The notes beneath the pieces are model-generated. The model did no database searches and was not told where the DNA came from. It saw only the letters and a list, made by a program, of their open reading frames with translations. From Sinomonas mesophila (GTDB lineage: Bacteria; Actinomycetota; Actinomycetes; Actinomycetales; Micrococcaceae), in NCBI RefSeq assembly GCF_001999765.1, contig NZ_MTIC01000013.1, positions 1 to 64,000 of the forward strand: 64,000 nucleotides of DNA. The letters run 5' to 3'. Numbering within the stretch: the stretch's first letter is position 1; each line of letters starts with the position of its first letter. The position numbers and the translations under genes are program-made. Of this stretch, positions 34,428 through 43,140 are shown piece after piece.

Positions 34428-35786
34428 ATGACGGAGCAGGGCGGCAACCATGTGCCCATGACGAGGCGCGAGGCGCGCCGGCTCGAGACCGGGAAGTTCC
34501 CGCAGGTGCTCCCTGGGCCTGCCGATCCCGAGCAGGCCGAACCAGAGCAGGCCGAGGAGCCGGCGCTCGCCGACACGGCAGTGGTGGCCGAACCGGCGCC
34601 GGCCCTCGAGGCGCCGGCCGTCGAGGCGCCGGCCGTTGAGGCGCCGGCCGTTGAGGCGTCCGCGGCTGAGCCGTTCGGGAGCGCCCCGCAGTGGTCCGGC
34701 CCCGCGCCTGAGCCTGAGCGGCCGGAGGCAGAGCAGCCGGCGGCGCAGGAGTCCGCGCCCGAACAGCCCGAGCCCGAGGCAGAGCAGCCAGAGCCCGAGG
34801 CAGAGCAGCCGGCGGCGCAGGAGTCCGCGCCCGAACAGCCCGAGCCGACCGCAGAAGCCACCCCCGCGCCGCGGCGGGCAGGCTTCGTCCGCTCCGCCCC
34901 GGTGGTACCGCCGCGGGGCTGGCGCGGGTTCATCTACCGGCTCACGGGCGGGGCCGTGAACCTCGGCCCGAACGCCGAGCAGCGCTACGAGCAGGAGCTT
35001 GCCGAGCAGATAGGCCGCCGCCTCGACGGGAGCTGGAACACCGCGTTCCTGTCCCTCAAGGGCGGGATCGGGAAGACGTCCACGACCGTCGGTGTCGGCC
35101 TCACGCTCGCCGAGCTGCGCCCCGACCCGCCCTGCGCGATCGACGCCAACCCGGATGCGGGGGACCTTGTGGAGCGCGCCCTCGGCGACGGCGCCTACGA
35201 ATCGGAGCGCCAGCACTCGATCACGGCGCTCCTGCGCGACTGCGACTCGGTGAGCTCGCGCTCCGAGCTCGGGGCGTACCTGCACCAGGCCGGAGGCCTC
35301 CACCTGCTCGCGGGCGAGCAGGACCCGGAACTCTCGGACTCGCTCACTGCGGACGAGTATCGCCGGGTGCACCGGCTCGTGTCGCGCTACTTCGGCGTGA
35401 CGCTCACCGACTGCGGCACGGGCGTGACCCACCCGGCCATGCAGGGCATCCTCCAGGACGCGGACAGCATCGTCGTGGTCGCGGGCTACGCCGTGAGCGG
35501 CGCCAAGCGCGCGCGGGACACGCTCCACTGGCTCGCCGCCCACGGATACGAGCGCCTTGCAAAGAGCGCCGTCGTCGTCGTGACCGACAAGGACGGCGTC
35601 TCGGGCCGCGTGGACAAGGAGACGATCGAGGACACGCTCGCGGGCCTGTGCAAGGCGCTCATCACCGTCCCGCACGACAAGTCGATGGCGGACGGAGACC
35701 TCGTCTCCCTCGCGACCCTCAGGCCGGACACCCGGAACGCCTACCGGGAGATCGCCGCGGCCATCGTCTCTAGCTACGAGCGCTGA
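34428..35786 (+). CDS. MinD/ParA-like P-loop ATPase with repetitive Pro/Glu N-terminus (EspI-like)
   Basis: This 452-residue protein has a disordered N-terminal region (~1-150) rich in Pro, Glu and Ala, then a deviant Walker A (SLKGGIGKTSTTVGVG), a DANPDAGDLVERALG segment and a Walker B-like LTDCGTG. The order resembles MinD-like ATPases linked to type VII secretion (EspI) in actinobacteria. No ESX gene lies in the window, so the role is open. EAPAV is repeated three times (34608-34652), followed by an exact 50-bp duplication (34725-34846). Confidence 0.75.
   Translation: MTEQGGNHVPMTRREARRLETGKFPQVLPGPADPEQAEPEQAEEPALADTAVVAEPAPALEAPAVEAPAVEAPAVEASAAEPFGSAPQWSGPAPEPERPEAEQPAAQESAPEQPEPEAEQPEPEAEQPAAQESAPEQPEPTAEATPAPRRAGFVRSAPVVPPRGWRGFIYRLTGGAVNLGPNAEQRYEQELAEQIGRRLDGSWNTAFLSLKGGIGKTSTTVGVGLTLAELRPDPPCAIDANPDAGDLVERALGDGAYESERQHSITALLRDCDSVSSRSELGAYLHQAGGLHLLAGEQDPELSDSLTADEYRRVHRLVSRYFGVTLTDCGTGVTHPAMQGILQDADSIVVVAGYAVSGAKRARDTLHWLAAHGYERLAKSAVVVVTDKDGVSGRVDKETIEDTLAGLCKALITVPHDKSMADGDLVSLATLRPDTRNAYREIAAAIVSSYER
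34725..34846 (+). repeat. Exact 50-bp direct repeat inside the MinD-like gene
   Basis: Positions 34725-34774 and 34797-34846 are identical, offset by 72 nt (24 codons). A short partial copy sits between them (34776-34790). The repeat encodes EAEQPAAQESAPEQPEP. A 15-bp repeat (GAGGCGCCGGCCGTT, three copies) lies upstream at 34608-34652. Both keep the frame and could expand or contract between strains. Confidence 0.95.
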
Positions 35787-35814
35787 CCGCCACTCCTCCT
35801 AGCAGGCACAACGT

Positions 35815-35848
35815 GGGCCCGGCGCCTGCCCCCACAGGCGTCGGGCCC
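35815..35848 (+). terminator. GC-rich hairpin after the MinD-like gene
   Basis: A 14-bp stem with one G-U pair (GGGCCCGGCGCCTG, then CAGGCGTCGGGCCC) closes a 6-nt loop, 29 nt after the stop. It lacks a T-tract, so termination would be intrinsic but weak. The rest of the gap to 36016 holds AT-richer sequence around 35930-35975 but no clear promoter apart from TAGAGT at 36005-36010. Confidence 0.6.
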
Positions 35849-36016
35849 GAACAGCCGCCCGGCGCCGCGGCTGCCCCCAATAGCAGCCGCGACGCCGGCA
35901 CTCCGAAGGAACCCGCGCGAGCGTGCGGCATTTCTCCAGTGACTGTAGTTATGAAGCATAGCGAGGCCCTCGCCGAGAAGGCAATGGGGACCCCTCCCCG
36001 CCCCTAGAGTGGGACC

Positions 36017-37261
36017 GTGGCTCAGGACGGCAGACCCTTCTCGCTCTGGTCCATCGCCGTCCCCGCCTTCGGTCCCTCGGTCCTGTTCTGCCTCGGCGAG
36101 GGCGCGGTCCTGCCCATCGTCGCGCTGTCCGCCCGTGAGCTCGGCGCCTCGGTCGCGGCCGCGGCGCTGACGGTCACGCTCATCGGCCTCGGCTCGCTCG
36201 TCTTCAACCTCCCGGCCTCGGCCATCACGCTGCGCTTCGGCGAGCGCTGGGCGATCGTCGGCGCGCAGCTCGCGGGAGCCGCGGCGCTCGCCCTCGCCGC
36301 GCTCGCGGGGGAGCTGTGGCAGCTCGTGCCCGCGCTTCTCGCGCTCGGGATGGCCGCGAGCGTGACCGGCCTGGCCCGGCAGAAGTACCTCACCGAGGCC
36401 GTCCCGCCGGACTTGCGCGCCCGTGCCCTCTCCACGCTCGGCGGCGTGACCCGGATCGGGATCTTCGCCGGCCCGTTCCTCGGGGCGGCGGCCATGCAGG
36501 CGTGGGGCCTGCGCGGCGCGTTCTGGCTCGGCGCCGTGGTCTTCGTGGGCGCGGCCGCCGTCGCGCTGCGCATCCCGGATCTCCCGGATCCCACAGCGCA
36601 CGACGGCGGCTCTCCCCGCGCGCCCGAACCGCGCCTCGCCGCCGTGGCAGCCGGCCACTGGCGCGTGCTCGGAAGCGTCGGAGCCGGCGTCCTCCTCGTC
36701 GCCGCTGTGCGGCAGTCGCGGCAGGTCGTCATCCCGCTGTGGGCCGAGCACCTGGGCCTCGACGCCCCCACGGCCGCACTCGTCTACGGGATCGCCGGGG
36801 GAGTGGACCTCGCCCTGTTCTACCCCGGCGGGCGGCTCATGGACCTCCGGGGCCGGCTGGCCGTCGCCGTCCCCTCGATGACCGTCATGGGCCTCGCGCT
36901 CGCGGTCATGCCCCTCACGGCCTCCTTCTGGCCCTTCCTCATCGTCGCGTGTGCGCTCGGGCTCGGCAACGGGATCGGCTCCGGGATGGTCATGACCCTC
37001 GGTGCGGACTTCTCCCCGAGCCCGGGACGGGCCCAGTTCCTGGGGCTCTGGCGCCTCATGGCGGACCTCGGCAGCACCGGCGGGCCGCTGCTGCTCTCGG
37101 CGGTCACGGCGGCCACGGCGCTCGGCGCGGGGGTGGCCGCGACGGGCGGTCTCGGCCTGCTCGCGGCGGTGGTGCTCGCGTGGTCCGTGCCGCGGGCTAG
37201 CGGCGCCGCGCGGCGCCCGCGAACAGCCAGGCCGCTCCGACGCCGAGGAGGTACCCCGTGA
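36017..37261 (+). CDS. MFS transporter
   Basis: This 414-residue protein has about 12 predicted membrane helices and the MFS pattern, including a central hydrophilic loop (residues ~190-215). The substrate is unknown. The GTG start at 36017 lies 6 nt after TAGAGT, a likely leaderless promoter. The 3' end overlaps the convergent PAP2 gene by 65 bp; the last ~20 residues are basic (ARRPRTARPLRRRGGTP) and encoded inside that overlap. Confidence 0.82.
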   Translation: MAQDGRPFSLWSIAVPAFGPSVLFCLGEGAVLPIVALSARELGASVAAAALTVTLIGLGSLVFNLPASAITLRFGERWAIVGAQLAGAAALALAALAGELWQLVPALLALGMAASVTGLARQKYLTEAVPPDLRARALSTLGGVTRIGIFAGPFLGAAAMQAWGLRGAFWLGAVVFVGAAAVALRIPDLPDPTAHDGGSPRAPEPRLAAVAAGHWRVLGSVGAGVLLVAAVRQSRQVVIPLWAEHLGLDAPTAALVYGIAGGVDLALFYPGGRLMDLRGRLAVAVPSMTVMGLALAVMPLTASFWPFLIVACALGLGNGIGSGMVMTLGADFSPSPGRAQFLGLWRLMADLGSTGGPLLLSAVTAATALGAGVAATGGLGLLAAVVLAWSVPRASGAARRPRTARPLRRRGGTP

Positions 37262-38174
37262 TGACGATGAGCGCGCAGCCGGCCCAGAAGTAGTTGGTGG
37301 TGCTCGCCTCCTGCCCGGCGAGCGGGGCGATGCGCACGAGGGCCACGGCGGCGCCTGCGGCCGCGACCATCCCGCCGACCACGGGGAGCGCGAGCCACGC
37401 GTGCGAGGACGCCCAGTGCGCCCCCGGGCCGTCCCACGCGTTCCACCGCCAGCCCACGCGCATCACGAGCCACCCCGCCGGGGCCATGAACGCCGCGACG
37501 ACGAGGAACGCGGCGACCACGTCGGCGGGCCGGTGCCACTGGTTCACGAGCGTCGAGGCCCCCGAGGCGACCGCGAAGGTGCTGCCCACGAACGCGAGGA
37601 AGGGGCGCCATCGGGGCGAGGCGACGAGGAACACGGCGGCCGCCGCGGAGGCCGCGAGCGTCGTGTGGCCGGACGGCAGCGAGTTCTCGGTGAGCGTCTC
37701 GACCCCGCGGAAGGGCCGGGTGAGGAGGTCCGCCTTGAGCACCTGGGTCGTGATGTTGGCCCCGGCAGCCGCCGCGACGGCGACGAGCGCGGCGAACCAG
37801 CGGCCCCGGAAGATCGCGGCATAGCCGAGCGCCACCGCGGCCGCCACGACAGAGAGGGCGGGCATCATGTCCAGGAAGCGCAGCGTGGCCTTCCCGGCCG
37901 CGCCGTACAGGGCGACGGACTCCACGAGCGCGGACTCGTCGATGTACTGGCCCGTGGTCGTGCGCACGAAGAAGAGGTAGGTCGCCAGGAGCCCGACCGT
38001 GGCGGTGAGCGAGGCGAGGAGGAACGGTCCCGGCCCGGCGGTCCGCATCTCCGAGATCCCGGGCCCGCCAGCCTCCGGCTCGGGCCGTCCCGGCCCCCGG
38101 GGAAGCGGGCGCGCGGCGCCGCCCCGGCGGCCTGGCGGATCCAGGGCTAGGCGACGAGCGGTGGGAGCAGCCAT
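37197..38174 (-). CDS. PAP2-family membrane phosphatase
   Basis: This 325-residue protein has about six membrane helices and the phosphatase motifs KADLLTRPF, NSLPSGHTTLAAS and VNQWHRPADVVAAF. Family members dephosphorylate lipid phosphates such as undecaprenyl diphosphate or phosphatidic acid; the substrate here is not known. The ATG at 38174 was chosen; an upstream in-frame start at 38252 would place the N-terminus in the sugar operon promoter. The 3' end overlaps the MFS gene. Confidence 0.85.
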   Translation of the reverse strand: MAAPTARRLALDPPGRRGGAARPLPRGPGRPEPEAGGPGISEMRTAGPGPFLLASLTATVGLLATYLFFVRTTTGQYIDESALVESVALYGAAGKATLRFLDMMPALSVVAAAVALGYAAIFRGRWFAALVAVAAAAGANITTQVLKADLLTRPFRGVETLTENSLPSGHTTLAASAAAAVFLVASPRWRPFLAFVGSTFAVASGASTLVNQWHRPADVVAAFLVVAAFMAPAGWLVMRVGWRWNAWDGPGAHWASSHAWLALPVVGGMVAAAGAAVALVRIAPLAGQEASTTNYFWAGCALIVITGYLLGVGAAWLFAGAARRR

Positions 38175-38245
38175 GCCTTCCAGCGTCCCACACCGGTCTG
38201 GGAGCTGCCTTGGGATTCTCTGATGGGCGCCGTCCTCGGGAACAC

Positions 38246-38292
38246 TTGACACGTGTTAGGAGTCACATCTACGATTCCTAACACGTGTTAGG
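38246..38292 (+). promoter_or_regulatory. Fructoside operon promoter with two LacI operators
   Basis: TTGACA (38246-38251), an 18-nt spacer and TACGAT (38270-38275) form the promoter. Operator 1, TGACACGTGTTA (38247-38258), overlaps the -35. Operator 2, the perfect 16-bp palindrome CCTAACACGTGTTAGG (38277-38292), covers the start site. The centres are 32 bp apart, about three helical turns, so both sit on one DNA face. A third ACACGTGT site precedes the LacI gene. Confidence 0.85.
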
Positions 38293-38329
38293 TGCGGCCT
38301 CGAGCCGTTCAACCCTTCGAAGGAGAGTC

Positions 38330-39763
38330 ATGGGCGACTCCATCCGGCTGCGGGACATCTCGCGGCGAACCGCCCTCGGTGCCCTCGGTGTAGGAATCCT
38401 CGGGGCGACGGCGGCCTCGTGGCCCCGCCTCACCGCAACGGACATCCCCGGCCGCAACGACGGAAGCCTGAGCATCGCGATCCTCGGCACCGCGGCCGAC
38501 GCGGCGGCCAGGCAGAAGGCGGTGGACGCGTTCCGGCGCCTCCACCCCGAGATCAAGGTCCGCGTCCAGGCCATCCAGGCGGTGGACTGGAAGGACTTCT
38601 TCAGCAAGATCCTGACCATGGTCGCCGCCGGCAACCCGCCCGACGTCGTCTACGTCGCCACGGAGGGGGCGCAGCTCTTCGCCGAGAAGCTCGCCCAGCC
38701 CCTCGACGAGTTCGTCCGCCGCGACGCGAACGTCATGGCCGAGTACTTCGCCGACGTCCACCCGAGCCTCGTCGAGGCGTTCATGTACCGCGGCAGCCTG
38801 TACCAGCTGCCCATGGACTGGAACGCGGCCAACATGTACTACAACACCTCGGTCTTCTCGGCCTCGGGCCTCGCCCGCCCGGCCGACGACTGGACGCACC
38901 TCGACTTCCGCGCAGCGCTTGCCGCCATGCGCCGGGCGAACCCGGACGGCTTCACCCCGTACTACTGGACGAACCGGCTCTTCGGCGGCGTCGTCCCATG
39001 GCTCTACGCCAACGGCACCTCGTTCCTGTCCGAGGAGCGCGCCGCGGGCGGCGACTGGCTCTGGGACCGCTTCTACCCGAGCGATCCCTCGCGGGCGTCC
39101 CGCTCCGGCGGCTACCTCTGGGAGGGGCCCAACGCCGACGACCCGCGCGTCGTCGAGGCCTTCGACTTCCTCCGCGGCCTCGTCAAGGACGGCCTCGGCG
39201 TCCGCCCCGAGGAGGGCGGCGGCAACTCGCTCGTCGGGCTCTTCGCCTCGGGCCGGATCGGCACGACGCCGGCCGGCGGCTACTGGGTCCAGGGCCTCGC
39301 CGAGGCCGGCATGGGGCCGGACGCGTTCGACGTCGCGTTCTTCCCGCGCTGGGCGAGCGGGCCGGCGTCGGCCGCGCAGCGTCACCAGTTCGGCACCGCG
39401 GGCTACGCGATCATGAAGACCGCGAAGGACAAGGACGCCGCGTGGGAGTGGGTCAAGTTCAGCGCCTCGCGCGAGGCCATGGAGCTCCTCTTCGCCACGC
39501 CCTCCACCACCCCGGCCCGCCGGTCGATGGTCAACGAGGCCCTCTACTCGGGCAAGGGCCCGGCGCACTGGAAGGTCTTCTACGACACCCTCGACCGGTT
39601 CCCCGCGACGGGCCCCATCCCCGCGCCGCCGCAGCAGGCCGCCGTCGAAACCGCCCTCATCAAGAACGTCTCGCTCGCCGTGAGCGGGGACGAGCGGCAG
39701 CTCAAGAGCGCGCTCGCCTCGCTCCAGGGCGATCTCGAGCTGGCCCTCAGGAGGACCCCATGA
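38330..39763 (+). CDS. Sugar ABC transporter substrate-binding protein
   Basis: This 477-residue extracellular binding protein (MalE/UgpB type) has a twin-arginine-like signal (DISRRTALGALGVGILGATA). Family segments are VDAFRRLHPEIKVRVQAI, AAGNPPDVVYVATEGAQLF and a C-terminal KDAAWEWVKF. It delivers sugar, probably sucrose or short fructosides, to the two permeases downstream. The ATG at 38330 follows AAGGAGAG. The stop overlaps the next start by 4 nt. No ATP-binding subunit is in the operon, so a shared MsiK-type ATPase is likely; that is inference. Confidence 0.9.
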   Translation: MGDSIRLRDISRRTALGALGVGILGATAASWPRLTATDIPGRNDGSLSIAILGTAADAAARQKAVDAFRRLHPEIKVRVQAIQAVDWKDFFSKILTMVAAGNPPDVVYVATEGAQLFAEKLAQPLDEFVRRDANVMAEYFADVHPSLVEAFMYRGSLYQLPMDWNAANMYYNTSVFSASGLARPADDWTHLDFRAALAAMRRANPDGFTPYYWTNRLFGGVVPWLYANGTSFLSEERAAGGDWLWDRFYPSDPSRASRSGGYLWEGPNADDPRVVEAFDFLRGLVKDGLGVRPEEGGGNSLVGLFASGRIGTTPAGGYWVQGLAEAGMGPDAFDVAFFPRWASGPASAAQRHQFGTAGYAIMKTAKDKDAAWEWVKFSASREAMELLFATPSTTPARRSMVNEALYSGKGPAHWKVFYDTLDRFPATGPIPAPPQQAAVETALIKNVSLAVSGDERQLKSALASLQGDLELALRRTP

Positions 39764-40728
39764 GCACCACGGCAGCCCCCGAGAAGGGCACTCCTCGCCT
39801 GAGCGAGAACGGACGACGGCGCCAGCCGCCCCCCGCTGGCACGGCACCGTCCGCGGCCCGCGGCTCGCGGGCCATGGCCTGGCTGTTCCTCGCCCCGACG
39901 ATCGTCGGGATGGGCGTGTTCACCCTCGTCCCCATCGTCGCCTCCATCCTCCTGGCCTTCTTCCGCTGGGACATCCTCAGTGCGCCGCAGTTCGCCGGGC
40001 TCGCCAACTTCACCGAGATCACCTCCGACCCCACCGTGCGGGTCGCCTTCGGCAACACGATCGGCTTCGTGGTCGTCGCCGTCGTGCTCCAGCTCGGCGT
40101 CGCGCTCGGGCTCGCCGTCCTCGTCCAGGAGCGCCTGCCGAACTGGCTGCGCGTGTTCTTCCGGTCGGCGTTCTTCTTCCCGCTCATCCTTTCCGCGGCG
40201 AGCGTCTCGATCTTCATGAAGTACCTCTTCAACGAGCAGTTCGGCGTGGTCAACTGGCTCCTCGGCACGGTCGGCGTGCCGGCCGTCCCGTGGCTCACGA
40301 CGCCGGTCGGGTCGGCATGCGTCGTCGTGCTCGTCTACGTGTGGCAGAACTTCGGCTTCTCGTTCCTGCTGTTCCTCGGGGCACTCTCCTCGATCCCGCA
40401 GGAGACCTACGAGGCCGCCTCGATCGACGGCGCCACCGGCTGGCGCAAGCACCGCCACGTGACCCTGCCGCTCATCAGCCCCACGACCCTCGTGGCCTCC
40501 GTCATGGCGATCATCAACGCCCTTCAGGTCTTCGACCAGCCCTACGTCCTCACCCGCGGCGGCCCCGGAGACTCGACCCGCACCGCCGTCATGGTGATCT
40601 TCGAGACCGCGTTCCAGCGCCTCGAATTCGGCAAGGCCTCCGCCATCGGCGTGGTCCTCATGCTCCTCATCATGGCCGTGACGGCCCTCCAGTTCCGGCT
40701 CAGCAAGCGCTTCGTCTTCTACCAGTGA
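39760..40728 (+). CDS. Sugar ABC transporter permease, MalF-type
   Basis: This 322-residue permease has six membrane helices and the EAA loop EAASIDGATGWRKHRHVTLPLI that contacts the ATPase. A basic N-terminal tail of about 30 residues precedes the first helix. The ATG overlaps the binding-protein stop (ATGA). The second permease follows after 8 nt. Confidence 0.92.
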   Translation: MSTTAAPEKGTPRLSENGRRRQPPPAGTAPSAARGSRAMAWLFLAPTIVGMGVFTLVPIVASILLAFFRWDILSAPQFAGLANFTEITSDPTVRVAFGNTIGFVVVAVVLQLGVALGLAVLVQERLPNWLRVFFRSAFFFPLILSAASVSIFMKYLFNEQFGVVNWLLGTVGVPAVPWLTTPVGSACVVVLVYVWQNFGFSFLLFLGALSSIPQETYEAASIDGATGWRKHRHVTLPLISPTTLVASVMAIINALQVFDQPYVLTRGGPGDSTRTAVMVIFETAFQRLEFGKASAIGVVLMLLIMAVTALQFRLSKRFVFYQ

Positions 40729-40736
40729 GGCCCGAC

Positions 40737-41660
40737 ATGACCACCACCGCCTCTCCCGCCCCCTCGAACCGGGGCGCCCGCCCGGGAACCCGCGCCCATC
40801 GCGACCGCAGCCCGGACGCCCCGGCGCGCCGCCGCCGTCGTCCGCTCGACTGGTCCCTCGCCGGCCGCGTCGCCGTCCTCGTCGTCGCGGCGGCCCTCAC
40901 GCTCGGGCCCGTGCTCTGGACTCTCTCCACGTCGCTGCGCCCGCCGGCCGACTCGCTCAGGCTGCCGCCGTCGTTCCTGCCGCTGAACCCGGACGTCACC
41001 TCCTACGCGCAGGTGTTCAAGCAGGTCGACATGGCCCTGCTCGTGCTCAACAGCGCGCTCGTCACCGGGCTCATCGCCGTGGGCCAGATGGTCTCCGCCG
41101 CGCTCGCGGGGTACGCGTTCGCGTTCCTGAGGTTCCGCGGCAAGGGCGCCCTGTTCTCGCTCGTGCTCGCGACCATGATGGTCCCCGTCCAGGTCACGAT
41201 CGTGCCGGTGTTCATGCTCATCCGCGGCATGGGCCTCTCCGACACCCTCCTGGCGCTCATCCTCCCGGCGATCCCCACGGCCTTCGGGACGTTCCTCATG
41301 CGCCAGTACTTCCTCGGCCTGCCCGCCGAGCTGGCCGAGGCCGCCGCGATCGACGGCGCCTCCCCGTTCCGCATCTTCCGCTCGGTCTACGCGCCGCTGG
41401 CCATGCCGGGGCTCGCGATCGTGGGCATCCTCGCGTTCAACTTCCACTGGAACGAGTTCTTCCGGCCGCTCATCCTGACCATCTCCGAGCAGAACTTCAC
41501 GCTGCCCCTCGGCCTCGTCTCCCTCCAGGGGAACATGGGCACCGGGAGCATCTCCGTGGTCCTCGCCGGCGTCGTCCTGTCCATGATCCCCGCCCTGGTC
41601 GTCTTCCTCGTCGGCCAGCGGACCCTCCGCGACGGCCTCACGGCCGGCGCGGGCAAGTAG
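40737..41660 (+). CDS. Sugar ABC transporter permease, MalG-type
   Basis: This 307-residue permease has six membrane helices and the EAA loop EAAAIDGASPFRIFRSVYAPLA. A 35-residue basic N-terminal tail (RDRSPDAPARRRRRPLDW) precedes the first helix. It pairs with the MalF-type permease 8 nt upstream. The GH32 gene follows after 13 nt in the same operon. Confidence 0.92.
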   Translation: MTTTASPAPSNRGARPGTRAHRDRSPDAPARRRRRPLDWSLAGRVAVLVVAAALTLGPVLWTLSTSLRPPADSLRLPPSFLPLNPDVTSYAQVFKQVDMALLVLNSALVTGLIAVGQMVSAALAGYAFAFLRFRGKGALFSLVLATMMVPVQVTIVPVFMLIRGMGLSDTLLALILPAIPTAFGTFLMRQYFLGLPAELAEAAAIDGASPFRIFRSVYAPLAMPGLAIVGILAFNFHWNEFFRPLILTISEQNFTLPLGLVSLQGNMGTGSISVVLAGVVLSMIPALVVFLVGQRTLRDGLTAGAGK

Positions 41661-41673
41661 AAGGCAGCTGCCC

Positions 41674-43044
41674 ATGACGTCACACACCGCACCCGCCGCT
41701 GGCCCTGCCGCTGGCCCCGCCGCAGGCGCGCCCACGGGCGACCACCCCGACCGCTCCTTCCCCCGCCTGCACCCGCGCCCCGCCCGGGGCTGGGTCAACG
41801 ACCCGAATGGCATCGTGTTCGCCGACGGGCGCTGGCACGTCTTCTTCCAGTACAACCCCGCCTCCGCCCGGCACCACCGCATCCACTGGGGGCACGTGAG
41901 CTCCGCCGACCTCGTCTGCTGGGAGGCTCACTCCATCGCCCTGGCCCCGCAGGAGGGCGGGCCGGACGCCTACGGCTGCTGGACCGGCGTCGTGACCCTC
42001 GACGCCGGGACCCCCACCGCCGTGTACTCCGGCGTGGAGGACGGGTCCGGGCGCTCGCAGGTCACGCTGGCCCGCGGCTCGGCGGATCTGGGGGAGTGGA
42101 CGCAGGAGGGCGTCGTCGCCGCCGGGATGCCGGACGATCCGCGCGTCGTCGCCGTCCGGGACCCATTCCTCTTCGAGTTCGCCGGGCGGCGCTGGGCCAT
42201 CCAGGGCGCGGGGCTCGACACCGGGCAGGCCGCCCTGCTCCTCTACGGCGCCGACGACCTCGCGGCCTGGGAGTACCACGGCATCTGGCTCACGTCCGAG
42301 GAACCCGTGGCAGCCGGGCTGCCCGCCGCGAACGTCTGGGAGTGCCCGCAGCTCGTGCGGTCGGGCGACGCGTGGGTGGCCGTGGTCTCGCTCTGGCGCG
42401 ACCACGAGCTCACGGGCGTGGGGCATTTGGTCGGGTCCCTGGCGCTCGACGAGGCGACCGGCCTGCCCGTCTTCTCCCCCCGGGCGCACGGCATCACCGA
42501 TCTGGGCGGCTCCTTCTACGCACCCCAGGCGGTCCAGGCCGGGGACCGGGTGCTCGTGTGGGGCTGGGCCAAGGAGGTGGCCCCGCCCGGGGTCCGCGGG
42601 CGGACGGAGCAGGACTGCGACGCCGCCGGCTGGTCAGGGCTCCTGACCTTCCCGCGCGAGCTGCGGGTGCGCGACGACCTCGAAGGCACAGTCGAGCTCG
42701 CTCCGGCACGCGAGCTGGCGGCGCTGCGGGCGGACGAGCTGCCCGGGCCGCCAGCGCCGGCGCACGACGGCGCCGCTCGCCTCGCGCTGCCCGACCAGGC
42801 CGAGGCGGTGCTCACCGGCACCGGCGCGGTGCGCCTCATGCTGGCCGGTGCGACGGTGTGGAGCGGCGAGGTGGCCGAGGGGGAGGAGCTGCGCGTGCTC
42901 GTGGACGCCTCGCTCATCGAGGTGTACCGCAGCGGCGGCGCGGCGACGACCCTGCGGGCCTACCCCGAGGGGGCGGAGGAGTACGGCCTCGAGCTCGGCG
43001 CGGGCGTCAAGGCCAAGGCCTGGCGCCTGGCCGTCCCCGCCTGA
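41674..43044 (+). CDS. Glycoside hydrolase family 32 (beta-fructosidase/sucrose hydrolase)
   Basis: This 456-residue enzyme splits beta-fructosides such as sucrose or short fructans. The catalytic residues are present: nucleophile D43 (WVNDPNG), transition-state D163 (RDP) and acid/base E223 (EC). There is no signal peptide, only an Ala/Gly/Pro-rich N-terminus, so it acts on sugar brought in by the upstream ABC importer. The five-bladed propeller is followed by a short C-terminal beta domain. It is convergent with the LacI gene. Confidence 0.92.
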   Translation: MTSHTAPAAGPAAGPAAGAPTGDHPDRSFPRLHPRPARGWVNDPNGIVFADGRWHVFFQYNPASARHHRIHWGHVSSADLVCWEAHSIALAPQEGGPDAYGCWTGVVTLDAGTPTAVYSGVEDGSGRSQVTLARGSADLGEWTQEGVVAAGMPDDPRVVAVRDPFLFEFAGRRWAIQGAGLDTGQAALLLYGADDLAAWEYHGIWLTSEEPVAAGLPAANVWECPQLVRSGDAWVAVVSLWRDHELTGVGHLVGSLALDEATGLPVFSPRAHGITDLGGSFYAPQAVQAGDRVLVWGWAKEVAPPGVRGRTEQDCDAAGWSGLLTFPRELRVRDDLEGTVELAPARELAALRADELPGPPAPAHDGAARLALPDQAEAVLTGTGAVRLMLAGATVWSGEVAEGEELRVLVDASLIEVYRSGGAATTLRAYPEGAEEYGLELGAGVKAKAWRLAVPA

Positions 43045-43107
43045 TCCCCTCGCGGCCTTCCCGGGGCAGCGGGGGAGCGTCAGGCGGGGCGGTCATTCCG
43101 GAGCGCC

Positions 43108-43140
43108 GGGGCGGTCAGGCCGGGGCGGTCAGGCCGGGGC
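43108..43140. repeat. 14-bp tandem repeat GGGGCGGTCAGGCC between GH32 and LacI genes
   Basis: Two exact copies (43108-43121, 43122-43135) are flanked by partial copies (GGGGCGGTCA near 43087 and GGGGC at 43136). The LacI stop codon (43131-43129) lies inside the second copy. The unit differs from the 21-bp family in length but again has a GGGG...TCA core at a convergent 3' junction. Confidence 0.7.

Noticed and set aside
35951-36007. An 18-codon open frame (ATG at 35951) before the MFS gene
   Set aside because: No ribosome-binding site and no conservation evidence; the region is more likely a promoter.
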